64,000 nt of DNA from CAYMCO01 sp964388955 (lineage in GTDB: Bacteria; Chloroflexota; Anaerolineae; Anaerolineales; E44-bin32). The notes beneath the pieces were generated by a model, which was not told the DNA's origin, searched no databases, and worked only from the letters and a program-made list of their open reading frames with translations. The stretch spans positions 1-64,000 of the forward strand of contig CAYMCO010000002.1 in NCBI GenBank assembly GCA_964388955.1, written 5' to 3'. A program made the position numbers and the translations under genes. Below, one piece after another: positions 63,974 through 64,000 of the stretch. Position 1 is the stretch's first letter. Every line of letters begins with the position of its first letter.

Positions 63974-64000
63974 CCATGCGGTTGGCGCGCCAAGTGTACA

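Overview
The window is 64 kb of a GC-rich bacterial chromosome carrying mostly housekeeping and metabolic genes. The gene set fits Chloroflexota best: a PPi-type phosphofructokinase, an archaeal-type diadenylate cyclase, a geranylgeranyl-reductase-like flavoprotein, a COG2521-like methyltransferase, a DUF4342 protein, a ComA-family enzyme, and many short hairpin repeats between genes. This placement rests on family resemblance read by eye; no search was run. No rRNA, tRNA, CRISPR array, prophage or complete insertion sequence was found.

Layout. Positions 1-1510 are a tandem array of about 13 units of roughly 120 bp, followed by msrA. From 2.5 to 8.7 kb lies a visibly more AT-rich, minus-strand island of four genes: a 4-TM membrane protein, a SAM-methyltransferase-like protein, a DUF3644 protein with a HEPN-type R-N-x3-H motif, and a 940-residue Rad50/RloC-like ATPase with a CPLC zinc hook. 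Two of its spacers carry copies of the same ~80 bp element. This is the best candidate for an undescribed (probably anti-phage) system. From 9.3 to 24.8 kb are mostly plus-strand single genes: an F420/NADP-type oxidoreductase, a CoA-binding protein, an IorA-like TPP enzyme whose stop codon lies in a 100-bp MITE-like element, TfoX-N, an amidase, a HAD hydrolase, a nitroreductase, BKACE, a flavin reductase-like protein, an EEP hydrolase, a GT-C glycosyltransferase, a deaminase, GNAT and a methyltransferase.

From 25 to 34 kb are two MFS transporters, the GGR-like flavoprotein, a two-domain VOC dioxygenase, PPi-PFK and the main sigma factor rpoD. The rpoD gene sits behind a good promoter followed at once by a strong stem-loop. 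A minus-strand block at 34-39.7 kb holds a ClC-CBS-TrkA_C channel, GAPDH, an HPF-like protein, an AIF/ferredoxin-reductase-like flavoenzyme and a small ORF. From 40 to 49 kb are a DUF89 protein, a YihY membrane protein whose start region is tandemly duplicated, a single-chain two-component system (PAS-PAS-HK-REC-winged helix), a lipid kinase, and an adjacent DHH phosphoesterase and DacZ-like diadenylate cyclase that could make and degrade c-di-AMP. A LonB-like protease is translationally coupled to a universal stress protein.

From 52 to 64 kb come sucA-sucB (2-oxoglutarate dehydrogenase E1 and E2, no E3 here), an MmgE/PrpD-ComA pair, and a chaperone cluster grpE-cbpA/dnaJ-merR-clpB without dnaK. 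Intergenic DNA is rich in short inverted repeats, including a chain of tight hairpins at 11.4 kb, a 98-bp palindrome at 18.4 kb, and a decayed dispersed repeat shared by the 18.3-18.6 and 26.7-27.0 kb regions.
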